The notes below the pieces were generated by a model. That model was not told the DNA's origin and did no database searches. It was given only the letters and a program-made list of their open reading frames with translations. Made by a program: the position numbers and the translations under genes. From contig JAHLKH010000225.1 in NCBI GenBank assembly GCA_025526915.1, positions 1-37,355 on the forward strand: a stretch of 37,355 bases of DNA. Reading direction: 5' to 3'. The stretch is from Entophlyctis helioformis. Taxonomy: Eukaryota; Chytridiomycota; Chytridiomycetes; Chytridiales; Chytriomycetaceae. Below are positions 1 through 9,587 of the stretch, piece by piece (within the stretch, counting starts at the first letter, position 1; each line of letters starts with the position of its first letter).

Positions 1-1147
1 ATCTGGCGCCATATCCCACGTCGTCTGCGTCCATCTCTGCCTCACCGTCGCTGCCTTCAAACGATTTGCACATTGCACATACACCGACGCTGTCTACGTC
101 GCTCGCTTCTCATCACCCTGCACCCCATCCGCCTCTTGACCAGCAGCATCAGCCTCAGCAACATCACCAGCCTCAGCAATCGCCCTTACAGTCTCCCCAT
201 CCTGCCAACACAAGCGGCTCGTCCTCAAAGGGGGTCCCTGACGATGCATCCAATACCGAGCTTATTAGCCAGACCATCATTGGGACTGTCATCAAGCCGC
301 CTGACGCACTCGTTGATCTGGACGGCTCCCCGGGCCTGTTCTTTGTGTACCCAGACATTTCGGTGCGTGTCCATGGCATGTACCGTCTCAAGTGCCAGCT
401 GCTACGGCTGCCTACGTCGTAAGTGTCACTTTTCCCAGTTGCTAGCGATGTGACTGGCACAGTCTTGTTGGCCATTTGACACGGAGAGGCTGATTGGGAT
501 TGTGGCGATGGCCCAGAGAGCAAGGGGTCTCCGACGTCTTGTGCGAGGTGGTGACTGAGCCGTTTCTCATGTACCCGCCCAAGAACTATCCGGGCATGGC
601 CGGTGAGTCCCCGTTGACTTGCTGGCTCGCTGGCTGGCTGGCTCAATCAATCTGTTCAATACTCATGATCTCAACTGTCATCTCCCCGCTTTCCGGACCG
701 GATGCAACGTGTACCATGGCGCGTCATCCACGTGCCAAAACACTCATGGACGCGAATCCCTCAACCCGAACAGAGTCCACACGGCTGTCCAAGTGGTTTG
801 CGCACCAAGGCGCGTCCATCAGCTCGCGCCGCTTCTTCCCTGCCCACGACTCCCTCAACATTGATCTGCAGAATGCGTTCCGCCAATTGCCCAACCAGCA
901 CGGCCCGCATTCCCATGGCCGTCGGCTCGTACAACGCATCGCACCGCCGCGCAAGTATCCATGGTTCAAGTACCGCGTCGGATACGTCGCAGGCCGACTT
1001 CCGCGTCGGCGCCATCTGCTGCGTCGGATGGGTCGGCCTTCGCTGACACCCACCGAGACCCTGCCGTCGCCGCTGCCGCCACTACCGCCCTCGGCATCTC
1101 GACCCTTCCATGCACATCCCAACCCGCCATTACATCGCCATAGTTAA
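1..1147 (+). CDS. Velvet-domain regulator, 3' portion (unit 1, 5' end outside window)
   Basis: This holds the last three exons of a velvet factor, a fungal DNA-binding regulator family that couples development and secondary metabolism. Exon 3 runs to 418 (donor GTAAGT), exon 4 is 517-602 (donor GTGAGT), and exon 5 is 774-1147. Visible velvet signatures are IIGTVIKPPD, then FFVYPDISVRVHGMYRLK, then EVVTEPFLMYPPKNYPGM, and after the last intron ESTRLSKWFAHQG. Compared with units 2 and 3, exon 5 has three single-base insertions (about 911, 992 and 1028). They put about 40 residues of the low-complexity tail out of frame and together restore the frame. The family call is firm; the subfamily is discussed under the complete copy at 11695. 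Confidence 0.85.
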
Positions 1148-1193
1148 TATGAGACCTGCACCACGCCACGGTTTGGTTGCAAGAATACCATGC

Positions 1194-1199
1194 TTTATT
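1194..1199 (-). promoter_or_regulatory. Poly(A) signal AATAAA for the CRT10-like gene
   Basis: The minus strand reads AATAAA here, 44 bases past the CRT10-like stop codon at 1243. It is conserved at 14071-14076 and 26909-26914. It lies in the roughly 95-base gap between the convergent velvet and CRT10-like genes, so the two 3' ends nearly touch and transcripts probably overlap. Confidence 0.55.
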
Positions 1200-1242
1200 C
1201 TATGTGCGACAGAGGGGTGACGGTGTGAGAGAGTGACGGGTG

Positions 1243-4200
1243 CTAGAGGTTGATACGTTCGATGCTGAAAAGGGTGGGCTGCGACCGCAACTCGTAGACA
1301 TACAGCTGCGAGTCGTACGTGACTGTATCGTGTGTTTCGCATCGTGCATCGTGTAAGAGGGGCAGTCAGTTGGGTGGGTTGCGTGGATGGGGCAAGGAGA
1401 CAAGAGCCAGACAGGGAGGCGAGCTGCACTCACCCACGTGGATTTGGAACCGTGTCAGTGACGGGTCGATGCACGATACGTGCCGCGACACGCTCATGCC
1501 CAGGATAGGCGAAAGGTGTGAGCCCTGCATAGGGAACCACGACTCGAGTTTCTGTAGCGTGGAATCCCGCCGCCAGCGCACGTAGTGTCAGCATGCCTGC
1601 CAAAGCGAGCGACACACACACGTGGTCAGTGGAGACGCACCAAACGTGTAGTTGTGTGTGCCGGCCGGTGTCGTGGTCCGCAACACGCGTATGGCGGTTA
1701 GCCTGCCACGCTGGCTGGCCACCACGGCCAGCGAGAGTTCTGGGATCCATTCAGTCATACAGAGGCCTGGCGGCATGCAGTCGTCAGTAGTATGCCCACG
1801 TGTCCCTCCCACCTCCACACGACGTGGTGAGGCGAGATGAGACAACAGGACGGCGAGCCATGGCGCGTGAGACAACATACGTTCGAGACCGCGGTAGGCC
1901 CGGTTGGTGTCCCACCCGCACAGGATCTTGGGCACGTGGCACTCGACGGCGAGAGTGGAGCCGTTCAGGAGGTATACGTCTTCGACGGTCGTGTGCAGGA
2001 TAATGTACGGCGGCAGCGGATCGACGGCCGGTGTCATGGACGTGGCCAGCTCGGTCGTCCCGTATTTACGCCGCTTGTGGGGCACTGGAGGGGTTGCCAG
2101 CGGGCTGTCCGTTTCGAGATGCTGCTGTTGCTGCTGTTGCTGCGGCAGATGCGGTGATTGCGGCGATGCAGACTCGGGCACGGACTCAGGCGCTGTCTCG
2201 TACGACGACGATGATCCTGATGTTGCAGGTGTGCTCGCGTCGGCCGTAGAGGCACTTGCTGCTGCTGCTGATTGAAACACTGTGGCATGTGGTGCATCTG
2301 ATCCAGATCTCACTTGTACTGCGGCTGATGCACCGCCGTCGGTGTGGTCGTCCTCGTGCAAGGCGTCGCCGATCTCCATCGCAGACGCCAAAAGAACGTC
2401 CATCCATTGCGCATACAGCCGCTCCTGCCGATCCACGTCAAAGTCAACATCGTCATCGTCGTCATCGTTGTCATCGTCATCGTCATCGTTGTGATCGTCG
2501 TCGTCGTCGTCGTCGTCGTCATTGCTGCTGCCGCCGCTAATGCTGTCGTGATAGCCGCCAAACCCGTCAGAGTCCATATCATCGTAAGAGCCATAATCGT
2601 CATCGTCGTCGTCCAGCCCCGAATTAAAGTCCGGGAGCCCATACTCGCTCTCCATCATCTCATCAAGCGGCTGCTGTTGCGCCACCGCCGTAGCATATCC
2701 TGCCGCGTTCATCAGGACTTGAGGAGAAATACCTAACGACCTTCCCAAGACACCTTCCAGGTACTGCGCAAACGCTGCACCTTGGTTGACCTCGTCCGCC
2801 TGACCCCTTGCAGTGACAGGCGATTGCGATTGCGACTGGGATTGCGAGCTTGCCTGTTCACGCGACGGAAGGAGCCGTGACCGTTCCCGCAGGCTGGCAT
2901 CGCTGGCATCCGACTCAGAGTCGTCCGAGTCCAGCACCGCAGAATCGCTGCCCGTATCGTCGTCGCCACTCGTCTGACCAACGCCAGTGTTGCCCAGTCC
3001 CGCTTCCATATCTGCATCCGCAGTTGCTGCTGCTGCTGCCGCTGCTTCCGCGTTTGCTCCGTCAACGACATCCTGCCATTCGCGGCGTGGGGCCGCTGCG
3101 CCAATCGCCTGCCCAGCAGCCCTCAACTCGCGTCTGGCCTGCTGTCGTCTCAGCCACGCGCGTCCCTGCGCTTCCGCATCACTGGCTGCCGCAGCCTCTC
3201 CAGGTGTAGCGCCGACCAGGCTCTGATAAAGTCGGTTGAGGAACGGGAGTGCTTCCTGGAACGACGGATGACCACCCGCGGCTGCGGACGTGCGGTCACG
3301 GTCAAACGGGTTGAACGATATGCGTGCCGGATGTGTCCATATCTCGTGTGCATGGTGAAGGCGTCGGATATCTGCTGTGCGGATTGCTTTGCATGACCAG
3401 TTCCTGCGCGCCAGTGCGTGAGTGGACGGAGAAGCGGATGAGTGGGAGAGGATACACGCAGCATACCAGTCTGAGCCGATCTTGCTGTGGAGAACGGTCT
3501 CGCCGGTACGCACGGACCATACTCTGCACGTGTTGTCTGTGCCAAGGAGATGCGTTAGGTCGCGTCGTGTGTGGGCTGGGCTGGGCAGGTGACGCAGGAA
3601 TGAACGCACCGATCGAGCAGGAGATCAGATGGTGCCCGTCAGGAGTAAAGTCGATGTACGGGATATTGTTGGTATGACCGACCAAGTCGCGTTGGTCAAC
3701 ACCACCTAGCGGGTGTCCTGTAGCCTCTCTTGGTTGTTGATCCAGGCCACGATCGTCGTTGTCGTTGTTGTCGTTGTTGCCGTCGTTGATGTTGGCATCG
3801 CCGGCCACTGTTGCCGCATCGCCTGCAAACCCATCCGGCATGGCGTCCGACTGCAGGTCCATGACAGTCACGCTCTGCACCAAAGAGTGGTGACGGTCAC
3901 CGGTAGATGAAAGTGACGAGCTGGACGACTCGACAGCAGCCAGATGATACACGCGCACGATATGCGCGTTGGACGAAACGGCCAGCAGCCGGCCCGGCCC
4001 ATGCAGCGCACATCCCCAAGCCGAGTCCTGGGTCCTATGGCATCACCGTCAGTCAGACCAAGTCCGGCCGCAACGACTGCCCACGCGCAGAGAGCGAGGC
4101 TCACAGCAGACAGATCGGTGGCCGCGAGAGGTGGGCCGTGTAAAACAGCCGGACGTTGCCGTTGTCGTCGACAGACACCAGCATCTCTTCCGTGCCAAGC

Positions 4201-4669
4201 TGGCCAACACGGATGGCGTTGATGGCTGCTCCCTGCCGCCGCGTCCAGTCAGCGGCCAAGTCGTTCATGGTCAAGCCAGATCCGGCGTCGGTCAGCTACT
4301 GATGGAGCTATGGGTGGAAAGAGAGAGACACACCGTGCGGGTTTGCAGGACGGTGAGCGGCGGGTCGCTGTACGCTGGCGACGGGCCGCCAGCCACTTCG
4401 AACACATGGATGGAGTCGTCAAGGGCCAGGAACGCTTTGGACGGGTCCTGCCCACTCACAGCGAGCAGGTTCATGCGCTGGCCGTGGTGTCAGTGACTGA
4501 ACGGGTGTGTGTGCGTGCGATGGTGGATCGGCGCATGCCACGGAGAGCGTACCCACGGCCGAGCGTTGTTCAAGCCGGGCAGCGGCCAGGCCTCGGTCAC
4601 GGCGGCGACCCGCAACGGTCGCACGTCGTTGTCGCTGTCGCTGATGCTGTTGCTGCCTGCGTCGTGCAT
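1243..4669 (-). CDS. CRT10-like WD40-repeat protein, eight exons (unit 1)
   Basis: Yeast Crt10 is a WD40 protein that affects ribonucleotide reductase gene expression. The model here has exons 4669-4553, 4477-4334, 4295-4105, 4034-3610, 3536-3467, 3403-1641, 1551-1434 and 1322-1243. All have GT-AG borders with matching phases and give about 968 aa, close to yeast Crt10 as I recall it. Family-like stretches are MNLLAVSGQDPSKAFLALDD (residues 41-60), INAIRVGQLGTEEMLVSVDD (exon 3), SAWGCALHGPGRLLAVSSN (about 155), GHTNNIPYIDFTPDGHHLIS, and MTEWIPELSLAVVASQRGR near the end. Exon 6 carries an inserted disordered region with alanine, serine-glutamine and glutamine runs and an aspartate-rich block at about residues 577-640. 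One extra base at 1642-1644, absent from units 2 and 3, breaks phase at the exon 6 donor. Intron 2 is only 38 bases. The start is the first in-frame ATG. Expression is probably controlled from the promoter shared with the permease. Confidence 0.72.
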
Positions 4670-5272
4670 TCGCAGATGCGTGGCAAACAGCGCAACCGTT
4701 GAGAGTCGGGCTCTGATTCGCAGGCTTGAGAATTGGGCTCTGATTGGCCTGCGCGGTGGTGTTGCAGTGCGGTGTGACTCTCAGCAGCAACACCACTGGC
4801 AAGATTGCCCTCTGCAGGCTGTCAGGCACGGCACTCGCATCGTTGCATGCGTCTGAGAGTCGCACAGACTGCCGCGATGGTCGGGTTGGCCAAGTGCTTT
4901 CCACGAGATCCAAAGCTCGATCCACGAATCGCAAGTGACGAGCACGAGATGCCATGTGGACACACAAAGAGAGAGCCGCTCTGTGGAAGCGAATGTGACT
5001 GTGACTCACTGTGCATGCTGTCGATGGCTGACGGGCGGTAGACGGGCAAGGGGCGGACAAGGGGCGGACGACGATCTCTCGGAATACCGGCCATTGGCTC
5101 GCACAAGTTCCGGCGTTGGCCAAGTTCCGATGAGAGCCAAGCAGGCAAAATGCCGTGCTCTGCTGTTCCGATGCGGCTGAACTGTGGGCCAGCGTGCTCG
5201 CAGACACCTGGCAGAGCATAAAACAGCGTCGGATCCTGCGAGCGCACCATCGTCACTCGGTCCAACATCCAC
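4670..5272. promoter_or_regulatory. Divergent promoter between the CRT10-like gene and the phosphate permease
   Basis: The 603 bases between two divergent start codons hold no convincing gene. They contain two reverse CCAAT boxes (ATTGG at 4743-4747 and 5093-5097), a tandem pair of the 11-mer AAGGGGCGGAC (5048-5058 and 5059-5069), and a TATA-like CATAAAA about 50 bases before the permease ATG (5217-5223). The 11-mer contains AGGGG, the core of fungal stress-response (C2H2 zinc-finger) elements. Units 2 and 3 have AACGGGCGGAC in the first position, so they keep only one core. I see no CACGTG site, although Pho4-type control would be expected for a fungal phosphate permease. Confidence 0.5.
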
Positions 5273-7176
5273 ATGCAGCCATACGACTTTACTTGGATCT
5301 TTGTGCTCACGCTGCTCTTTGCGCTCTTTGACGCATACGGCATTGGTGCGTCCCGTGCTTGGCATCGCGGCGGTCTGCATCCTAGCATGCCTGCCTGCCT
5401 GCATCCCTGCTTGCCATTCCTTGAGCTCGCAGTCGCGTGTGCCAGTGGACTCTGCCTTGTGTGACTGACACGACCGCATCCCATGCTGCCCATCCCATGC
5501 TGCCCATCCACGCTGCCCATCCACGTGCCCATCCTGCAGGTGCCAACGATGTCGCCAACTCGTTTGCCACGTCGGTCGGCTCTCGCTCGCTCACGCTCTT
5601 CCAGGCCGTCATGATTGCTCTGGTCACCGAGGCAGCCGGCGCCATCCTTCTTGGTGCGTCGACAACCGACACCATCCGCTCCAACATCATCCGCGTCGCG
5701 CTGTTCAAGGACCGTCCGGAGCTGCTCATGGAGGGATTCATGTGCGCTCTGATCTCGTCGTCGACGTGGCTCATGTACGCGACGTACATGGGATGGCCCG
5801 TGTCGTGCACGCACTCGATTGTCGGCGCACTCACGGGTGTCGGCATCTCGGCGTTTGGCTTTGGCGCGATCGACTGGACGTTCAACGGCATGGGCAAGAT
5901 CATTGTGTCGTGGTTCACGTCGCCCATCGTTGCCGGCGTGGTTGCGGCGGCCGTGTTCCTCAGCACCAAGACCATAATCTTCCGATCCAAGAACCCGCTG
6001 CGAGCCGGCATCTACCTTGCGCCGTGGTACTTTGCATTCACGCTCTCGATCATGTTCTTCTATGTGGGACTCAAGAACGGCAAGTGGAAGCCTGTGGACG
6101 TGGAGCTCAACTGGGTGCGCGGCTGGAGCCTCAAGTCGACACGGTGGAACGAGATCCTCATTCCGACGGCGTCCATCTTCTGCGGCGTGCTGCTGATTGG
6201 ATACACGATGATCACGCCGTACTTTATCCGTCTGCTTGAGAATGAGGAGGATCTGCGGTGGTACCATGCGACGTACATCTGGTTCGTGCCGACGCAACCC
6301 AAGAACGAGAACCTTGCACGCAGCCTCGCACAGACGTTCACACCCGACGATCTGGCCAAGAGTGCCGGCCAGGCATCCAACATCACGATTGTTTCAGTGG
6401 GAGGCAACCACGGCGACCACGAGCACATGCCGCTCGGCTGCAACCACTGCGCCACCACGCAAAAGACCGACACCAAGACGGCCGCGGCTGTCGAGACGAG
6501 CCACATGGACCGGCCGTTTGACATCAAGGGAGCGTTTGACCACACGCGGGCCAAGATCCAGATGCTGCTGCACAACTCGCTGTTTGCAGATGTGGCATCG
6601 GCGCAGTCGGCCAATGCCCAGGCCACGCACAATGCCGCCATCCGCTACGACAACAAGGTCGAGTATCTCTTTTCGATGCTGCAGGTGTTCACGGCGGCGT
6701 TTGCAGCGTTTGCGCACGGCTCCAACGACATTGCCAATGCGACGGGTCCGCTCACGGGAGTGTATGACATTTGGGTGACGGGCAAGACGCCGGGAGCCAA
6801 GGTGGACGTGCAGGTGTGGATCCTGGTCATCAACGCGATCGCACTGGACCTCGGGCTTGCGCTGTACGGCTACAACATCATGCGCACGCTCGGCAACAAC
6901 CTGACGTTCCACTCGCCCATGCGCGGGTTTGCGATTGAGTTTGGCACGGCGCTGACGGTTGTCACGGGCTCGTTCATGGGCGTGCCGCTTGCCACGACGC
7001 ACTGTGTGACGGGAGCGACGGTGGCGATTGGACTGTGCAACGGCACGCTCAAGGCGGTCAACTGGCGCATGATGTCGTGGTGTCTGTTTAGCTGGCTGTT
7101 CACGGTGCCGTTTGTGAGCGGGTTTGCAGGACTTCTGTACGCGCTGCTCACACGCGGCGGATCCTTCTCGTACTGA
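5273..7176 (+). CDS. PiT-family phosphate permease (Pho89/PHO-4/SLC20 type), two exons (unit 1, intact)
   Basis: This is a plasma-membrane cation-coupled inorganic phosphate importer. Exon 1 (5273-5345) encodes [21 protein letters not shown] 194-base intron (5346-5539) splits the first family signature, which reads [17 protein letters not shown] once spliced. Exon 2 is 5540-7176. The product is 569 aa, in the range of fungal homologues. The second inverted-repeat signature, [14 protein letters not shown], lies near residue 418, giving the usual PiT layout of two hydrophobic halves around a hydrophilic loop (about 263-400). The loop carries an unusual His/Cys cluster, [14 protein letters not shown]. 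The C-terminus ends in a short GGSFSY tail. The intron contains short degenerate repeats of CATGCTGCCCATCC that differ in number between units. This is the only intact copy in the window. Confidence 0.93.
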
Positions 7177-7487
7177 ATGAACCTGAATGAGTATCTGACT
7201 GAATGAGGTGCCTGTGACTGGATGAGTGCGGTGGCTTCGCAGTTAGGCATGGAGTGGCAACAACAGCAGCTGTGTGGGTGATGCTGGATGACGGTTGTTG
7301 AGACTGACAGAGAGATGGAGAGAGAGTGGCAGATGCGATGGGTGGCCAGACAACGCAGCATCGTTGATCTCGAATGGGATGCAGCGACAAGCAAGATGGC
7401 TGCGACGAGCAAACAGCGGCAACCAAAACAAGCAAGAACAGCATGCAAGGAATATGGTGTTCCAGGGGGGAAAGTGGAACAAGTGAT
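7177..7487. other. Intergenic spacer, permease 3' flank to tRNA-Ala
   Basis: No gene is supported. The first 50 bases after the stop contain four TGAATGA-like repeats. The rest is purine-rich and leads up to the tRNA. A clear AATAAA for the permease is not seen. Confidence 0.5.
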
Positions 7488-7560
7488 GGGGGTCTAGCTC
7501 AAATGGTAGAGCGCTCGCTTAGCATGCGAGAGGCACTGGGATCAATGCCCAGGTCCTCCA
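7488..7560 (+). tRNA. tRNA-Ala (AGC), unit 1
   Basis: A 73-base cloverleaf with anticodon AGC in the loop TTAGCAT, D arm GCTC...GAGC, anticodon stem CTCGC/GCGAG and T stem CTGGG/CCCAG. It carries the G3:U70 pair that marks alanine tRNAs, and a discriminator A. Two oddities are a U6:U67 mismatch in the acceptor stem and a T loop ATCAATG that starts with A instead of the nearly invariant T54, which also weakens the B box. It lies 8 bases before the tRNA-Tyr with no T-run between them. Confidence 0.88.
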
Positions 7561-7568
7561 CTCTATGT

Positions 7569-7651
7569 CCGACTTTAGCTCAGATGGTAGAGCATCAGAC
7601 TGTAATCTGGCAGAAATCTGTGGGTCCTCGGTTCGATTCCGAGAAGTCGGA
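7569..7651 (+). tRNA. tRNA-Tyr (GTA) with a 10-base intron, unit 1
   Basis: Acceptor CCGACTT/AAGTCGG with discriminator A, D arm GCTC...GAGC, anticodon loop CTGTAA+A, T arm CTCGG TTCGATT CCGAG. A 73-base mature tRNA forms only if the 10 bases TCTGGCAGAA after position 37 are removed. Position 37 is the canonical place for tRNA introns and tRNA-Tyr is the commonest carrier. The top pair of the anticodon stem is U:U. The gene probably shares a Pol III transcript with the upstream tRNA-Ala. Confidence 0.9.
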
Positions 7652-7657
7652 TATACC

Positions 7658-7690
7658 TTTTGCCCATCCCACACTCCACACACTCTTTTT
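7658..7690 (+). terminator. Pol III terminator for the tRNA pair
   Basis: A T4 run at 7658-7661, seven bases past the tRNA-Tyr end, is followed by a stronger T5 run at 7686-7690. There is no T-run between the two tRNA genes. The same arrangement follows the unit 2 pair. Confidence 0.65.
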
Positions 7691-8138
7691 GCCCTGGCGT
7701 CCTGTGCCGTCTGGCATGCTCCGTGCTGCGCTGTGCGCTGTGCGATGTCGTTTTGTGTGCGTCCACTCGCCTCGCGAATGTGCGCGTTTCTTCAGGCTGC
7801 CCATGGTGTGTTTCAGCGTACTTTATGGATACATCACCATGGACGTGTCGGACCAGGGGGATGACATAACTGAGGGATCTACGCACGGCCTAAAGCTCGA
7901 AAGGGTATGGCATCTAGTGTCTTGGGGACTGGGAATCTTCTTGGAATGAACTTTGGCATCACCTAAAACTGAGATCAGCATCCCTGTTGTGGCTGACGGT
8001 CGTGGAATCTGTGGAATGTGGCCATCCTCGTAGAGTAGCACGCAGCATTGGCAGACGCCGTGCAGGTTGTGGCGGCATGGACAGGCAAGTGCGGCAATCA
8101 CGTCTTCATTCGAACGGCGAGTATTGGCTATCCATCCA
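7691..8138. other. Intergenic spacer, tRNA-Tyr to ankyrin gene
   Basis: These 448 bases contain open frames but none with recognisable protein features. They are practically identical in units 1 and 2. The end nearest 8138 is the 3' flank of the ankyrin gene on the minus strand. Confidence 0.4.
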
Positions 8139-9470
8139 TCACTTGCTTGATGCTTGCAGTTTCTGGATGGTCGCTTGCAGTCGCTCGATGGTGGTCTTGG
8201 TGTCCAGTCTGTGGTTCGCCTCCGCGAGCAGCGCCTGTGCCCGGTCCAGTGTGAGGCTGCCAAACAGAATATCGGCGACTTTGGCTGTTCTAGCGCGACA
8301 GAGTGTGTCGAGCCCAACCACGTATCCGCGATCCACCAAGTACTGCACCATCTCGGCATTGCCATGGTTCAATGAAGGCCAAATGGCTCTGCTTGATTCA
8401 CGGCCGCCTTTCGAGTGCATGTACTTGACAACGTCCATGCGTCCATGGTAGATGGCGTAATCCAGAGTGTCGGACGTGAGCTCCTCGCCGCGGGTCTCGT
8501 GGAGCCATTGCACCACATGCAGATGGCCGTTTCCAGCCGCCCGATCCATCGCCGATGTCGTGCATCCTTCTGTGCGGTTGGCATGCAGCCACTTGACCAC
8601 ATGCAGATGGCCATGACCAGCCGCTCCGTCCATCGCCGACGTCGTGCATGTCACACCGAGATCAAACAGGTACTGCATAACATCGAGATGTCCATATTGC
8701 GCAGCTGTATCAACGGCACGGTGCCAGTACGAGCTTGTCCGATCGCGTTTGGCCATCCAGTGCTGGAGCGTCGTGTACTTGTCGTCGAGATGCTTGAGCA
8801 GATCGAGGCATCCAAAGCGGAACGCCATGCGAGCGAGTGCCATCTGTTTCGAAAAGTTGACCAGGTCGAACCAGCCGTGCCGCATGGGAATGAGAAGCAG
8901 GCGGCTGCTGTCAAAATATGTGTTATCGATCGATAAGTCGAAGTTGTTGATACGTGCGTCTGAGCTTGCGTAGGAGATCTCGGTTAACCAAGGGAAGCGC
9001 TTGCAGAGGCGGTCGTACATGGAGCGAGAGTGTGCGTGAAGCAGTCCGTTGTCGGCCGACAGCTCAACGTTTGGCAGCAGCGCCAGATCGCCCTGCCAGT
9101 CCATCTTGAATGCTTCGATCCACAGCGCTCGCTTGGTCGCTTGGTCGAGTGTGTCCGTGTCGCCGAGCAGGCCGCACAGGAAGCGAGTGAGCGGGCCGGC
9201 GTGCTTGAGGATCATGGCGTGGATCTCGGCGGGCTTGCCGTCCCAGTGGCTGCGTCCGTACGCAAGGTCGCCGGTGGCTGGCGGCACCACATAGCGAGGC
9301 ACACCTGTCGTTGCTGCTGCTGCTGCTGGCTCGACGGCTTGACTGCCGCTCGCTCCAACGACCTGCTCGACCACAGGCGGCTGCTCGACTGTGCTCTGCA
9401 GCTGGCTCTGCAGACGGCGCACTTGCTCGTCGCTGGCTGCTGCTGCAGCTGCACTGACTGTCGTCGTCAT
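8139..9470 (-). CDS. Ankyrin-repeat protein with F-box-like N-terminal segment (unit 1, intact)
   Basis: An uninterrupted single-exon frame of 443 aa from the ATG at 9470. The frame stays open to 9839, but the extra 123 residues are low-complexity and overlap an unrelated open frame on the other strand, so the inner start is preferred. Residues 1-55 are alanine-rich and polar. Residues 76-98 (WDGKPAEIHAMILKHAGPL) resemble the short helical F-box-like segment found ahead of ankyrin repeats in many zoosporic-fungus proteins. Residues 213-385 hold ankyrin-type repeats built on GHLHVVKWLH, GHLHVVQWLH, GRMDVVKYMH and NAEMVQYLVDRG. Residues 415-443 could form a short coiled coil. It is probably a protein-interaction adaptor; the partner is unknown. 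The unit 2 copy differs mainly inside the repeats. Confidence 0.8.
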   Translation of the reverse strand: MTTTVSAAAAAASDEQVRRLQSQLQSTVEQPPVVEQVVGASGSQAVEPAAAAATTGVPRYVVPPATGDLAYGRSHWDGKPAEIHAMILKHAGPLTRFLCGLLGDTDTLDQATKRALWIEAFKMDWQGDLALLPNVELSADNGLLHAHSRSMYDRLCKRFPWLTEISYASSDARINNFDLSIDNTYFDSSRLLLIPMRHGWFDLVNFSKQMALARMAFRFGCLDLLKHLDDKYTTLQHWMAKRDRTSSYWHRAVDTAAQYGHLDVMQYLFDLGVTCTTSAMDGAAGHGHLHVVKWLHANRTEGCTTSAMDRAAGNGHLHVVQWLHETRGEELTSDTLDYAIYHGRMDVVKYMHSKGGRESSRAIWPSLNHGNAEMVQYLVDRGYVVGLDTLCRARTAKVADILFGSLTLDRAQALLAEANHRLDTKTTIERLQATIQKLQASSK

Positions 9471-9587
9471 CGTCACAGCTGCTTGCTCGCTTTGTGGCTG
9501 TGAGGACAAGATCCACTCGACTCGATCGGCTCCATCTGCAGCACTCTTGGCTTTGCTGGTCTGCTCGCTCGCTTGCTGTGCAGCGGC

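Noticed and set aside
1552..1640. Acceptor CAG before 1611 for CRT10-like exon 7
   Set aside because: It puts a TGA in the frame that carries the later family-like sequence. The acceptor at 1552 keeps phase with the unit 2 and 3 donor and gives a continuous frame to the stop at 1243.
2445..2525. GTCATC/GTCGTC run as a regulatory or structural repeat
   Set aside because: It is in frame within exon 6 of the CRT10-like gene and encodes the aspartate-rich block. No separate function needs to be assumed.
4822..6297. Long minus-strand open frame (491 codons) opposite the permease
   Set aside because: It is antisense to an exon with clear transporter homology, is Arg/His-rich with no domain, and breaks in the other units. 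It reflects GC-rich codon bias on the opposite strand.
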